Shown here: piece after piece, positions 37,178 to 46,695 of the stretch | Numbering within the stretch: position 1 is the stretch's first letter | Layout: the number at the start of each line of letters is the position of its first letter | NCBI GenBank assembly: GCA_012522805.1 | Contig: JAAYJS010000023.1 | Coordinates: 57,976-121,975 of the forward strand | Origin: Eubacteriaceae bacterium | GTDB taxonomy: Bacteria > Bacillota > Clostridia > Eubacteriales > Eubacteriaceae | DNA: 64,000 nucleotides | Direction: 5' to 3' | Program-made: the position numbers and the translations under genes | Notes under the pieces: model-generated | What the model was told of the DNA's origin: nothing | The model's database searches: none | Seen by the model: the letters and a program-made list of their open reading frames with translations, nothing else

Positions 37178-37203
37178 TTAAAAAAGCAATCTGGAGAGAT
37201 TGC
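37178..37203 (-). terminator. Intrinsic terminator between clpX and lon
   Basis: GCAATCT-CTCC-AGATTGC followed by TTTTTT on the minus strand. It separates the tig-clpP-clpX unit from lon, 26 bp before the lon start. Confidence 0.8.
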
Positions 37204-37426
37204 TCTGGATTAAATAAACCGTGATGATAACAAAATCTCGGTGCATATTGATTCTAGGATGACCATTGAGCATCTCAAATTTCAGCTCTTCATCCACCAA
37301 TGATCGATCAACAAACAATCCATACGGATTCAGCAGTACCTTAAGGCTTTTCCTTCTTCATTCCAAGGTGGCACTTTGTTTCTCAGGTCACCGAGTTTTG
37401 TTACTGATCGTCAACTTTCAGCGGAT
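37204..37426 (-). other. Gene-free 223 bp clpX-lon spacer
   Basis: No convincing ORF is seen. Several small stems occur on the minus strand (AATCC-GTAT-GGATT; CATTG...CAATG enclosing GAGC...GCTC), which suggests a structured leader or 3' region ahead of the terminator. I recognise no known RNA family and no clear CIRCE or CtsR operator. Confidence 0.35.
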
Positions 37427-38680
37427 CTAGGATGCATCCGATGCGTTTTCATTTTTCTTAATGTTAACGGGCTCTGCGTTGTCGTTGACAACTGCAGCGG
37501 TGATGACAACCTTGGCGATATCCTCTTGACAGGGTACGGAGTACATGATATCCAACATGGTATTTTCAATAATACCCCGCAGGCCTCTGGCTCCGGTTCC
37601 ATTTTCGATGGCTTTCTCGGCAATCGCATGTAATGCTTCGTCTTCAAATTCCAATTCGATCTCTTCATAGGAAAGGAGTTTTTGGTATTGTTTGACTAAG
37701 GCATTTTTGGGTTCCGTTAAGATGGATAGCATCGCATCTAAATCCAATGAATCTAGAGTTGTGATGACGGGTATCCTTCCCACAAACTCCGGTATTAAAC
37801 CGTATTTCAATAAATCCTGAGGTAGGATGGCATCGAGGATGTTTTCCTTTTCCCGCTCTTCCAAGGTTTTGATGGTCGCTTGGAATCCGATGGCGGATTT
37901 TTCTTTTCTTCTCTCGATAATTTTTTCCATACCGTCAAAGGCACCGCCACAGATGAATAGAATATCCTTGGTTTCCATGGCGATAAACTGTTGGTGAGGG
38001 TGTTTTCTGCCACCTTGAGGCGGTATATTGGCGGTCGTTCCTTCCAAAATCTTCAACAGAGCTTGTTGAACCCCTTCGCCGCTGACATCTCTGGTGATGG
38101 AGGGGTTGTCTGATCTTCTGGAAATTTTGTCGATTTCATCGATGTAAATGATGCCCGTTTGCGCTCTTTCGATATCCATATCCGCTGCCTGTAGGAGTTT
38201 TAATAAAATGTTTTCGACATCCTCTCCCACATAACCGGCTTCGGTTAAAGAGGTGGCATCGACGATGGCAAAGGGTACTTTTAAAATACGCGCCAAGGTT
38301 TGTGCCAAAAGGGTTTTACCGGAACCCGTGGGGCCCAATAAAAGTATATTGGATTTTTGAATCTCGACGTCGTTATCTTTATCGGTACCGATTCTCATCC
38401 GTTTATAATGGTTATACACAGCCACAGCTAACGCTTTTTTTGCGTTTTCTTGGCCGATAACATAGTCATCTAATTGTTCTTTGATTTCCTTCGGTGTTGG
38501 CAACGCATCGGAAAACAAGTATTGGTGATCCTGATCGGCATTGATGATTTCCTCACAAAAACCGACACATTCGTTGCATATATAGACACCCGGCCCGGCG
38601 ATCATGCGCTTCACTTCGGCCTGGCTTTTCCCACAGAAGGAACATCTCATTTGTTTAATATTGTTTCCTTCTCCGTCCAT
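37427..38680 (-). CDS. clpX: ATP-dependent Clp protease unfoldase ClpX
   Basis: The 417-residue AAA+ unfoldase feeds substrates to ClpP. It has an N-terminal zinc domain ('[11 protein letters not shown]...CNECVGFC'), Walker A '[12 protein letters not shown]', Walker B '[10 protein letters not shown]' and the ClpP-docking loop 'IGFQAT'. The start is behind AAAGGAG, overlapping the last bases of the clpP spacer. Confidence 0.97.
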   Translation of the reverse strand: MDGEGNNIKQMRCSFCGKSQAEVKRMIAGPGVYICNECVGFCEEIINADQDHQYLFSDALPTPKEIKEQLDDYVIGQENAKKALAVAVYNHYKRMRIGTDKDNDVEIQKSNILLLGPTGSGKTLLAQTLARILKVPFAIVDATSLTEAGYVGEDVENILLKLLQAADMDIERAQTGIIYIDEIDKISRRSDNPSITRDVSGEGVQQALLKILEGTTANIPPQGGRKHPHQQFIAMETKDILFICGGAFDGMEKIIERRKEKSAIGFQATIKTLEEREKENILDAILPQDLLKYGLIPEFVGRIPVITTLDSLDLDAMLSILTEPKNALVKQYQKLLSYEEIELEFEDEALHAIAEKAIENGTGARGLRGIIENTMLDIMYSVPCQEDIAKVVITAAVVNDNAEPVNIKKNENASDAS

Positions 38681-38693
38681 AAGGTGCTCCTTT

Positions 38694-39284
38694 CTAACGA
38701 TGGGTTAAAATTTGATCGATTAACCCATAATCCAATGCTTCTTTGGCGGACATGTAATTGTCTCTGTCCGTATCTTTCGAAATGGTTTCTAAGGATTTTC
38801 CCGTTCTTTCACTTAAAATTCGATTGAGTTTCTCTCTGGTTTTCAATAAACGTTTGGCGTGGATTTCGACATCTACACTTTGCCCGTGGGCGCCACCCAT
38901 GGGTTGATGAATCATAATCTCGCTATTGGGTAGTGCAAAACGGGAGCCCTTTTCTCCGGCTGCCAACAAAAAGGCACCCATGGATGCAGCCATACCTATA
39001 CATAAGGTTGACACGGGGCATTTAATAAAGTTGATGGTATCGTAAATCGCAAATCCTGCTGTTACCGATCCACCGGGGCTGTTGATATAGATTTCCACAG
39101 GTTGATCGGGACTTTCCGATTCCAAATAAATCAACTGGGCAACCACTAAGGAAGCCACCGTATCGTTGATTTCCCCGTCTAGAAAGATAATTCTATCTTT
39201 GAGCAGACGGGAGTAAATATCATATCCTCTTTCTCCCAATCCGGTTTTTTCCACCACCATGGGTATCAGATTGGCGTTGTACAT
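38694..39284 (-). CDS. clpP: ATP-dependent Clp protease proteolytic subunit
   Basis: The 196-residue serine protease has catalytic Ser in '[13 protein letters not shown]', His in 'MIHQPMGG' and Asp further on ('[12 protein letters not shown]'). It is 8 bp from tig; tig-clpP-clpX-lon is the usual clostridial order. Confidence 0.97.
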   Translation of the reverse strand: MYNANLIPMVVEKTGLGERGYDIYSRLLKDRIIFLDGEINDTVASLVVAQLIYLESESPDQPVEIYINSPGGSVTAGFAIYDTINFIKCPVSTLCIGMAASMGAFLLAAGEKGSRFALPNSEIMIHQPMGGAHGQSVDVEIHAKRLLKTREKLNRILSERTGKSLETISKDTDRDNYMSAKEALDYGLIDQILTHR

Positions 39285-39292
39285 AAGTTCTC

Positions 39293-40579
39293 CTAATTGA
39301 CTTTTGCTGCTGATATCAGCAGGTCCATCGCTTTTTTTCTTTTAACATCCATACGGACATAATCCAACATTTCGCCTTGCATCATTTTTTTGAAGTCTTC
39401 AATTTTCTGATTGTACGTAGCGGCCTGTCTTTCGATTTCCTCTTCTATTTCTTCTTCGGTTACGTCTATATTTTCCGCTTCTACAACGGCGTCAAAAACG
39501 TACTCATTTTTGATTCTCGTTTCGACTTCGTCCTTCATGCTTTCGGCAAAAGCCATTCTGTTTGAGCCGATCATTTGTAAATAGTTGTCGAAGTCCATAC
39601 CTTGGTTGCCCAGTTGTTGCTCTTATTTTTGTACCATTCTGGCGACTTCTTCGTCTACTAAGAGCGAGGGAACATCCATCTCCACATTACCCGCCGCAAA
39701 ATCAATGACTTTTCTTTCCGCTTCAGCGCGACGCTCTTTCGTTTTGGTTTCCAAGAGCTTTTCTTTGGTGTCTGCTTTCAATTCTTCCAAGGTGTCGAAT
39801 TCGCTGACATCTTTGGCAAATTCATCGTCCAATTTCGGCAGTTCCTTCACTTTAACTTCCTTGACGGTTACTTTAAAGACCGCTTCTTTACCCTTTAATT
39901 CTTCTGCATGGTAGGTTTCCGGAAAGGTCACCTTAACTTCGACTTCATCGCCTTTTTTATGACCGATGAGTTGCTCTTCAAAACCCGGAATAAAGGTATC
40001 AGAACCTATAACCAAGGCGTAGTCTTCTCCGGCACCGCCTTCAAAGGCAACATCGTCGATAAAACCTTCGAAGTCGATGACTGCGGTGTCTTTTTCTTTT
40101 AAATTCGCATCGTCATCTGTGATGATTCGCGCGTTTTGCTCTTGCATCTTTTCCATTTCTGCGTTGAGCTCTTCTTCTGTGATTTCCGGTTCAAGGCTTT
40201 CGATTTCAGCGCCTTTGTATTCACCCAATGTCACTTCGGGTTTCACACCCAATTTGACCTTTAATGTCGCTCCCTCTTCGCTGATGTCTTCTATATCTTC
40301 TAAAATGGGACGGGTTACCGGTGCTAATTCTAAAACTTCTATACTGCTTTCATAAGCAGTAGGAAAAGCAAATTCGACAGCATCATCATAAAAAACTTCT
40401 TTACCATAATGCGCTTCGATGAGTTTTCTCGGTGCTTTACCTTTTCTAAAACCTTGAATTGTAAAATGTTTTTTATTTTTTTCATAGGACTGTTTCAAAG
40501 CTTTTTGAAAACTGTCTTTATCGATTTTAAATTCAATGGTTACAACATTTTTTTCATTATTTATAATTTGGGCACTCAT
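39293..40579 (-). pseudogene. tig: Trigger factor with in-frame TAA
   Basis: Trigger factor is the ribosome-bound chaperone at the nascent-chain exit. One continuous 429-codon frame is broken only by a TAA at 39625-39623 (codon 319), which the track shows as two ORFs. Before it are the ribosome-binding motif region ('FRKGKAPRKLIEAHYG'; usual GFRxGK) and the PPIase domain; after it the C-terminal chaperone arm continues 'EQQLGNQGMDFDNYLQMIG'. The flanking residues match the family 'RMVQxxEQQL', so the stop replaces one residue, probably Leu (TTA to TAA). The start at 40579 has a strong AGGAGG. A truncated 318-residue protein would lack much of the C-terminal domain. Confidence 0.85.
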
Positions 40580-40613
40580 AATTCCTCCTGAGTCGGTTAA
40601 TATCAATTTTTAA

Positions 40614-40642
40614 AGTATATCATAGCTTTTTTGCCAGTTCAA
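40614..40642 (-). promoter_or_regulatory. Promoter for tig-clpP-clpX
   Basis: TTGAAC (40642-40637), 17 bp, TATACT (40619-40614) on the minus strand, about 35 bp upstream of the tig ATG. Confidence 0.75.
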
Positions 40643-40914
40643 CATCAATTTCCACATGGAAAAGGCTATTTTAAGAGAGTTAAGATGTTTTTTAGTGAAG
40701 TTATGCCTTTATTCTTTATCAGAAGCACAATATCTTTACTTTTTAACCTCTCATCAATCAAAATAAGCTCTATGCAAAGAAAAAGAGCTATTCTTTACCA
40801 GAAAATTTGATTGTAGTGCAAATAGATGGCTTTTGAAGCAGATCATCCTATGGCCGATTTTTCTTTCGATAGATAGATGAAAGTTTTCAGATGGCCTGAC
40901 TATGATAAAAGAAT
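40643..40914. other. Gene-free stretch upstream of the tig promoter
   Basis: This AT-rich stretch of about 270 bp holds no ORF with coding character. Apart from the tig promoter on its left and the structured element on its right I see nothing I can name. Confidence 0.5.
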
Positions 40915-41005
40915 AAAACCGGTTTGAAAGTAAGTTTAGAAGATCCCTTTTCAGATCGATAGCTTTATCGATCTGAAGGCATACATCTCCACTTAAACCG
41001 GTTTT
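40915..41005 (-). terminator. Nested double stem downstream of the PrsA-like gene
   Basis: An outer pair AAAACCGGTTT...AAACCGGTTTT encloses a perfect 12 bp inner hairpin TTCAGATCGATA-4 nt-TATCGATCTGAA. It starts 27 bp after the foldase stop and is followed on the minus strand by TTTTATTC. It probably ends or stabilises the foldase mRNA; its size is unusual for a simple terminator. Confidence 0.55.
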
Positions 41006-41032
41006 AAAATTGCTATATGATTTTGTCTGTAT

Positions 41033-42508
41033 TTATTTCAGTCTTTTTTCGTAAGTTTTAACATTGTATTCCGCTTTTAATTCTTGAAGAAAAGCATCTT
41101 GAGCACTGAGAACTTCATCAATTTTTGCATTTTCTTTCTTCTTTAAGTCCTCAAGTGTTTTGGTCAATTCTTCGGAAGCCTTTTGGGATTTTAACTGGCT
41201 TTCGATTTCGGCTTTTTTATCCTCCAATGTCACCTCTTTGGTGTCCGGCTTTTCATAAACATAAATGATGTGGTAGCCAAATTCCGATTGAACCGGTTGG
41301 GTGGGCACATCCTTTTCCGCATTGAAAGCCGCTTTAGAAAACTCCGGAACCATACGTTTTTCATCGAAGGAGCCTAAGTCGGCAGCTTCTTTGACTTTTT
41401 CGTCGCTCTGATAGGTTTCTACGACTTTTGCAAAGTCTTCTTTTGAGTTAATATCTTTAACGTTATTGTAGATCTCTTCGGCGTCTTCTTTCTTTTCCGC
41501 TAAAATATGAAAGGCGGACACCGTTTTAGCATTGTAGGTATCTTTCTTTTTGTCGAAGGTTTCTTTGATTTCTTTATCGCTGACTTCCTGTTTGTCTTCT
41601 ATTTCTCTTTTAATATGTGCGTGAATCCACTGGCTTTCCGCATCCTCTTTTTGAAAGTCTTTAAATTGTTTTTCTGTCATAAAATAGGTCTTTAAAAAGG
41701 TCTCCAAGCCTTCTCCATCGGGAAAGAAGTTTTGCCATTGCCCTTGGATGGCCGCTTCGTTTTCTTTAACTTTTTTCTCGTCAATTTTTAAATTTTCTTG
41801 ATCCGCGTAGTTTTTCAAAGCTTTTTTCTGTACTAAGGATTGAACGACTTGTTCATGAACTTGTTTTTTGCCTTCGCTATCCGTAGGCAATCCTTTACCT
41901 GTCATCGCAACGGAGCCCATCAATTGCTTGATGTAATAGTATTGGTACTCGCCCTTTTTAATATCTTCTTCACCGATGGTTCCGATAATGGCGTTAAATT
42001 CCTTTTCCGGTTCCTTTTGCATGACTTCTATTTTTTTATTCATGGCTTTTTGCGCCATTTCGCCATTGGTTAAAATCGTTTTGATGGCTTTTTCAAAGGA
42101 TTCTTCATTGCTGTTGTACTTTTTTAAAATTTTTTCAAAATTGGTATTGTGTTTGACATTTTCTATTAAGCCTTTGACTTGCCCATCGATCGCTTTTTCA
42201 TCGACTTCTAAGTTTTCCTTTTCGCCGTTATGGGCTAAAACCGCCAAATTTAACAGCTCGTTAAAAATCTCGGTTTTCATGTTTTGAAGGTCCTTATCTT
42301 CCGGAAGTGCCTTGTTTTGCATGCTCAAGTTCATTTCATAATAAGCCATGTAATTTTGAAATAAACTCTTTTCCATATTGTTACCGTCGATTTCCGCAAT
42401 GGTCTGAGCATTATCCTTTTCCGGGTTGACGGCAACCATGCCGCAACCGGCTAGGTACACCATTGTGAGCAGCAATGTTAAAATTGCCAGCATTTTTTTC
42501 TTTTTCAT
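41033..42508 (-). CDS. PrsA-type foldase lipoprotein (parvulin PPIase)
   Basis: This 491-residue surface lipoprotein helps exported proteins fold. It has a lipobox 'LAGC' at residues 19-22, long charged helical SurA-like chaperone regions, and a parvulin peptidyl-prolyl isomerase domain around 330-440 ('VSAFHILAEKKEDAEEIYNNV...DLGSFDEKRMVPEFSKAAFNAEKDVPTQPVQSEFGYHIIYV'). Its N-terminal region appears to repeat a SurA_N-like unit ('KAIDGQVKGLIENV' and 'KKVKENEAAIQGQW'), so it is longer than Bacillus PrsA (about 290). Confidence 0.88.
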   Translation of the reverse strand: MKKKKMLAILTLLLTMVYLAGCGMVAVNPEKDNAQTIAEIDGNNMEKSLFQNYMAYYEMNLSMQNKALPEDKDLQNMKTEIFNELLNLAVLAHNGEKENLEVDEKAIDGQVKGLIENVKHNTNFEKILKKYNSNEESFEKAIKTILTNGEMAQKAMNKKIEVMQKEPEKEFNAIIGTIGEEDIKKGEYQYYYIKQLMGSVAMTGKGLPTDSEGKKQVHEQVVQSLVQKKALKNYADQENLKIDEKKVKENEAAIQGQWQNFFPDGEGLETFLKTYFMTEKQFKDFQKEDAESQWIHAHIKREIEDKQEVSDKEIKETFDKKKDTYNAKTVSAFHILAEKKEDAEEIYNNVKDINSKEDFAKVVETYQSDEKVKEAADLGSFDEKRMVPEFSKAAFNAEKDVPTQPVQSEFGYHIIYVYEKPDTKEVTLEDKKAEIESQLKSQKASEELTKTLEDLKKKENAKIDEVLSAQDAFLQELKAEYNVKTYEKRLK

Positions 42509-42565
42509 TCCTGTATCCTGTCTCCTTTTAAAGATGTTTTATTCTATCATAGATGAACCATTTGT

Positions 42566-45500
42566 TCATTGGCTTTTTTCTTCTTTTAAGACATTTAAAA
42601 ATTGTATCAATGCTTTAAGAATGGCTTTGTGATCGGTCTCTGTAATTTGCATACGCCATCTGGGTCTATCCTCTTTGTCCGCTTTGAGTTTTAATCGATA
42701 ATCTTGATAAAGAGCTGTGATGGTTTCCGATTTCAATACCGGAGGTTTTTTGTGACCAAAGGTTAAATAAAAATCTTTTCCTCGTTGTGTGATTTCTTGA
42801 ATGCCTAAAGCTGTGGCGCTGTTGTTGATAATAGCCAAGTACATTAAATTCATGACACCCTTAGGCAGCAATCCGAAACGGTCCTCCAATTCCTCCTGCA
42901 TATCCCTAAAGTCCTCTTGTGTTTGGATATAGGCAATGCGTTTGTAGATATCGTATTTCATTTCCTCGTTATCGATATAGTATTCAGGAATATAGTTGTC
43001 CACCTGTACATGAATTTGTGTCGGTGTAACTTCCTGTTGGCGAACACCTGTGGTTTTTTCTTGGATGGTTTCTTCCAGAAGACGGGTGTACATTTCATAA
43101 CCGATTCTAAATAAATGTCCCGATTGTTCGCCACCCAGCAGGTTGCCGGCTCCGCGTATTTCCATGTCTCGCATGGCTATTTTAAAGCCGGAACCAAAGG
43201 CGGTGAAATCCTTAATGGCCTTCAAACGCTTTTCTGCAATCTCGGTCAATTGTTGTCTGCGATAGGTGATATAACAATAAGCTTGACGGGGTGAGCGACC
43301 GATGCGTCCCCTTAATTGGTAAAGTTGGGACAATCCAAAACGATCCCCTTGGTCGATGATCATGGTATTGACATTACCGATATCGATACCGGATTCCACG
43401 ATGGTGGTGCTGACCAAGATATCGGTCTTGCCTTCTATAAAGTTCTTCATGGTTTTTTCCATCTCCGACGAGGACATCCGCCCATGGGCCATTTCTATTT
43501 TGGCATGGGGCACCAAGGTCGCCACATCGGCCAAGGTTTCATCCAAATCGTAGACGCGATTATGTACGTAAAATACTTGACCACCTCTGGACAGCTCCTT
43601 TTCGATGTTTTCTTTAATTGTAATCGGGTTGTAAGGCATCACATAGGTTTTGACCGGCTGTCTTCCTTCCGGGGGATCGTTTAAAATACTCATATCTCGA
43701 ACACCGGATAAAGACATGTGCAAGGTTCTCGGTATGGGCGTGGCACTCAGGGTTAAAACATCCACTTCTGTTTTGAGTTGTTTTAAATGCTCTTTGTCTT
43801 TGACACCGAAGCGCTGCTCCTCATCGATGATCAACAGACCCAAGTTTTTAAAACGAACGTCCTTAGAAAGCATGCGGTGCGTACCCACCAGCAAGTCGAT
43901 TTGACCCGTTGATAAGTCTTCAATTATTCTTTTTTGTTCCCCGGGGCTATTGTATCGCGAGAGGACTTCGACCCCTATGGGGTAATTAGCAAAACGTTCC
44001 TTTACCGTAGCGTAATGTTGACTTGCCAAAATAGTCGTCGGGACTAAGAAAGCAACTTGTTTGCCGTCCATGATCGCTTTAAAGGCGGCCCTCAAAGCGA
44101 CTTCCGTTTTACCGTAGCCCACGTCGCCGCATAGAAGGCGGTCCATAGGTACAGGTGCCTCCATATCCTTTTTAATCTCTTCGATGCTCCTCAGCTGGTC
44201 TTCGGTTTCTTCAAAGGGAAAACGATCTTCAAATTCTTTTTGCCAAGGTGTATCTTCGGAAAAGGCAAACCCCTTTCGATTGCGCCGTTCGGCATACAGA
44301 GCGATCAGATCATCCGCCATGTCCTCCACAGCTTTTTTTGCTCTTTGCTTGGCTTTGGACCAATCGGGATGACCTAAACGATTAATTTTCGGCTTGCGTT
44401 CTCCACCGGTACCAATATAGGTTTGGATGGCGTTCATCTGTTCGATGGCAATATACAATCGCGCTTGTTCTGCGTATTCAATCACCAAAAGGTCTTTATT
44501 GACACCGTCAATTTCCATTTTCTCGATACCGCGATAAACTCCGATACCGTGAATATCGTGGACGACGTAATCACCGACTTTTAAATCGGTGAAAGAATCG
44601 ATGGCTTTGCCTTTTCGTTTGCGGCGTTTCTGTTTGGTTTTTGCAGTTTTAAAGACATCGCTGTCCTTTAGGAAGACAATCCTTTCTCCGGGAAGTGCAA
44701 AGCTTTCCTCTAAATCGCCAATTTGAAAGTAAACCCCGGGTTCCGAGACATGGCCAAACCCTGTAAAGTCTCTATCCTTAAAAAAACGCATAAAATGGTC
44801 AGCCGAGCTTTGCTCTGAATGGAAAATTAAAATGCGATTGCCCTCAGCCACACTCTGCTGAATAAATTTTTCAAAATAATCCGGCTTGCCGAGGAAATCC
44901 TCAACTTCTGTCGTATTTAAATCTAAGATCGTTTGGTTCTGCACTTTTGTATTGAATAGGTAGGTCTTTAATTCCCCCCGGGGTGATGCATCTTTTTCCA
45001 AGGTGACTAAGGGGATAAATTTATTTTTCGCTTCTTTAAAAAGCATCCCACCATCGATGAGTCTTTGTGAAGTCTCACGCTGCGACTGATCGAAGTTTTT
45101 TTGTTCAGCAACAATTTTTGCATAGTCGGCCCAGATCACGACGGGGTGCTGCAGGTAATGAAAGAGATGACAACGGTCTTTTTCCATTGCAAACAGCAAC
45201 TCATCCCATGCTCCGGGATTTCTCTCTATGGCTTCTAAAAGCTGACTGTAAATTTCTCCCGAGTATTTTTTTTGTAGATAGGATATGTGTTTATCTCGAC
45301 GTGCTTGTGGAATGATGATTTCCTTTGCAGGTAGTAGCACCGTTTTTTCGATTTCCCGAATAGAACGCTGATTGGAGGCATCAAAACAACGCATCAAGTC
45401 GATTTCATCGTCGAAAAGCTCGATGCGTACCGGATAGGGCGAACCGACGGAAAAAACATCTAGGATGCCGCCTCTGACAGCATACTGCCCCGGCGATTCC

Positions 45501-45997
45501 ACCATATGGGTGCGTTCGTAACCCATTTCTGTTAAGTCGAAGGTAAAGCTCTCCAAGTCTATGCATTTACCGATAGACAGGTGTTGTGCGGTTTTTTTAA
45601 AGGTGTCCAAGGGTAGTAGCCGTTTGAGTAAAGCGGATACCGGCGCGACAACCAGCAAAGGTGTTTGTTGATTGGCTAATTGCCACAAAGTATGGACACG
45701 TTGATGACTGCTTTCAGGATTGTGGGCTTCGGAATAATAATCTTCCAAACTTTCGGCCGGTAAGTACAAGACGCTGTCTTTGTATTTTTTCGCCAACAAG
45801 CGGTATTGTGTTTTTGCGTCTTTTTCTGTTGCTGCGACGAGCAAAACCGTCCGATTGGTCTGTTCTCTGACATAAGCTGCCAAGGGTGCTTTGATCCCGG
45901 ATTTGACATTATTCAGATATATTTTGTCGTCATTTTGTATGTAATTGATGAGTTCGCGATAAGTCGGTGCGGTGTCCAACCACTTTTTCCAGTTCAT
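42566..45997 (-). CDS. mfd: Transcription-repair coupling factor
   Basis: Mfd removes stalled RNA polymerase and recruits UvrA. The UvrB-like N-terminus ('YPVRIELFDDEIDLMRCFD'), RNA-polymerase-interacting domain ('VGDYVVHDIHGIGVYRGIEKM'), translocase motifs 'CGDVGYGKTEVALRAAFKA', 'IIDEEQRFGV' and 'QLRGRIGRS', and a C-terminal TRCF domain are all present in 1143 residues. The ATG at 45997 behind TGAGGG is preferred; the 22 extra track codons cross a hairpin. Confidence 0.96.
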   Translation of the reverse strand: MNWKKWLDTAPTYRELINYIQNDDKIYLNNVKSGIKAPLAAYVREQTNRTVLLVAATEKDAKTQYRLLAKKYKDSVLYLPAESLEDYYSEAHNPESSHQRVHTLWQLANQQTPLLVVAPVSALLKRLLPLDTFKKTAQHLSIGKCIDLESFTFDLTEMGYERTHMVESPGQYAVRGGILDVFSVGSPYPVRIELFDDEIDLMRCFDASNQRSIREIEKTVLLPAKEIIIPQARRDKHISYLQKKYSGEIYSQLLEAIERNPGAWDELLFAMEKDRCHLFHYLQHPVVIWADYAKIVAEQKNFDQSQRETSQRLIDGGMLFKEAKNKFIPLVTLEKDASPRGELKTYLFNTKVQNQTILDLNTTEVEDFLGKPDYFEKFIQQSVAEGNRILIFHSEQSSADHFMRFFKDRDFTGFGHVSEPGVYFQIGDLEESFALPGERIVFLKDSDVFKTAKTKQKRRKRKGKAIDSFTDLKVGDYVVHDIHGIGVYRGIEKMEIDGVNKDLLVIEYAEQARLYIAIEQMNAIQTYIGTGGERKPKINRLGHPDWSKAKQRAKKAVEDMADDLIALYAERRNRKGFAFSEDTPWQKEFEDRFPFEETEDQLRSIEEIKKDMEAPVPMDRLLCGDVGYGKTEVALRAAFKAIMDGKQVAFLVPTTILASQHYATVKERFANYPIGVEVLSRYNSPGEQKRIIEDLSTGQIDLLVGTHRMLSKDVRFKNLGLLIIDEEQRFGVKDKEHLKQLKTEVDVLTLSATPIPRTLHMSLSGVRDMSILNDPPEGRQPVKTYVMPYNPITIKENIEKELSRGGQVFYVHNRVYDLDETLADVATLVPHAKIEMAHGRMSSSEMEKTMKNFIEGKTDILVSTTIVESGIDIGNVNTMIIDQGDRFGLSQLYQLRGRIGRSPRQAYCYITYRRQQLTEIAEKRLKAIKDFTAFGSGFKIAMRDMEIRGAGNLLGGEQSGHLFRIGYEMYTRLLEETIQEKTTGVRQQEVTPTQIHVQVDNYIPEYYIDNEEMKYDIYKRIAYIQTQEDFRDMQEELEDRFGLLPKGVMNLMYLAIINNSATALGIQEITQRGKDFYLTFGHKKPPVLKSETITALYQDYRLKLKADKEDRPRWRMQITETDHKAILKALIQFLNVLKEEKSQ

Positions 45998-46017
45998 TCT
46001 ATCCCTCAATCCAGTCA

Positions 46018-46039
46018 AACCCGGAGTTGCCTCCGGGTT
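46018..46039 (-). terminator. GC-rich hairpin between pth and mfd
   Basis: AACCCGGAG-GCAA-CTCCGGGTT forms a perfect 9 bp stem with a stable GNRA-type tetraloop on the minus strand. The T-tract is almost absent, so attenuation or mRNA processing before mfd is as likely as termination. Confidence 0.5.
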
Positions 46040-46059
46040 GTTGATTTTTATCATTCTGT

Positions 46060-46695
46060 TCACTCCGCTTTAACGCGGCTTTCAGCTTTGTTTGTCTCTG
46101 ATGGCGTTTCCTTTTTAACGGATTTTTTCTTACGTTTGTTGATGCGATTCATAGCGAAATCGATGCCTCTGTCAATAAAGTAATCCACTGCTTTTGTGGC
46201 GGTTTGAATAGCTTCGAGAATGTTTTCTCTTTCATTTTCGGGGAATTTTGAGAGAACGTAATCTGCTAAGTCATCCCATTGGGGTGGTTTTTTTCCGATT
46301 CCCATTCTGATTCTGGCAAATTGATCGTCATCTAATTGATCGATGATCGATCTCATACCGTTGTGGGTACCGGCGGAACCTTTACCCCGCATTCTGACTT
46401 CTCCCACGTCAAAATCCATATCATCGTAGATGACCAAAAGGTTTTCTAAGGGGATTTTATAGTATGCCACGATCTCTTTAATACAAAGACCGCTCAAATT
46501 CATATAGGTCGTGGGCTTTACCAACAAAACTTTTTCTCCATTTTGATAGTAGGAACCGATGAGTCCGCGGTGTTGGTTTTTGTTGATTTCAATCTTTTTT
46601 CTTTTTGCGATAGCATCCACGGCCATATACCCTACATTGTGTCTGGTCTCTTCGTATGCTTGACCGGGATTACCTAAACCAGCGATGAGATACAT
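46060..46695 (-). CDS. pth: Peptidyl-tRNA hydrolase
   Basis: The enzyme releases tRNA from dropped-off peptidyl-tRNA. Signatures are 'AGLGNPGQAYEETRHNVGY' with the catalytic His, 'KPTTYMNLSG' and 'KGSAGTHNGMRSI'. At 211 residues it has a lysine-rich tail of about 25 residues beyond the usual end. It follows prs directly, the standard glmU-prs-pth-mfd order. Confidence 0.95.
   Translation of the reverse strand: MYLIAGLGNPGQAYEETRHNVGYMAVDAIAKRKKIEINKNQHRGLIGSYYQNGEKVLLVKPTTYMNLSGLCIKEIVAYYKIPLENLLVIYDDMDFDVGEVRMRGKGSAGTHNGMRSIIDQLDDDQFARIRMGIGKKPPQWDDLADYVLSKFPENERENILEAIQTATKAVDYFIDRGIDFAMNRINKRKKKSVKKETPSETNKAESRVKAE

Noticed and set aside
43316-43684. 122-residue plus-strand ORF inside mfd
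   Set aside because: It is the complement of the conserved Mfd helicase motifs and has no independent signal.
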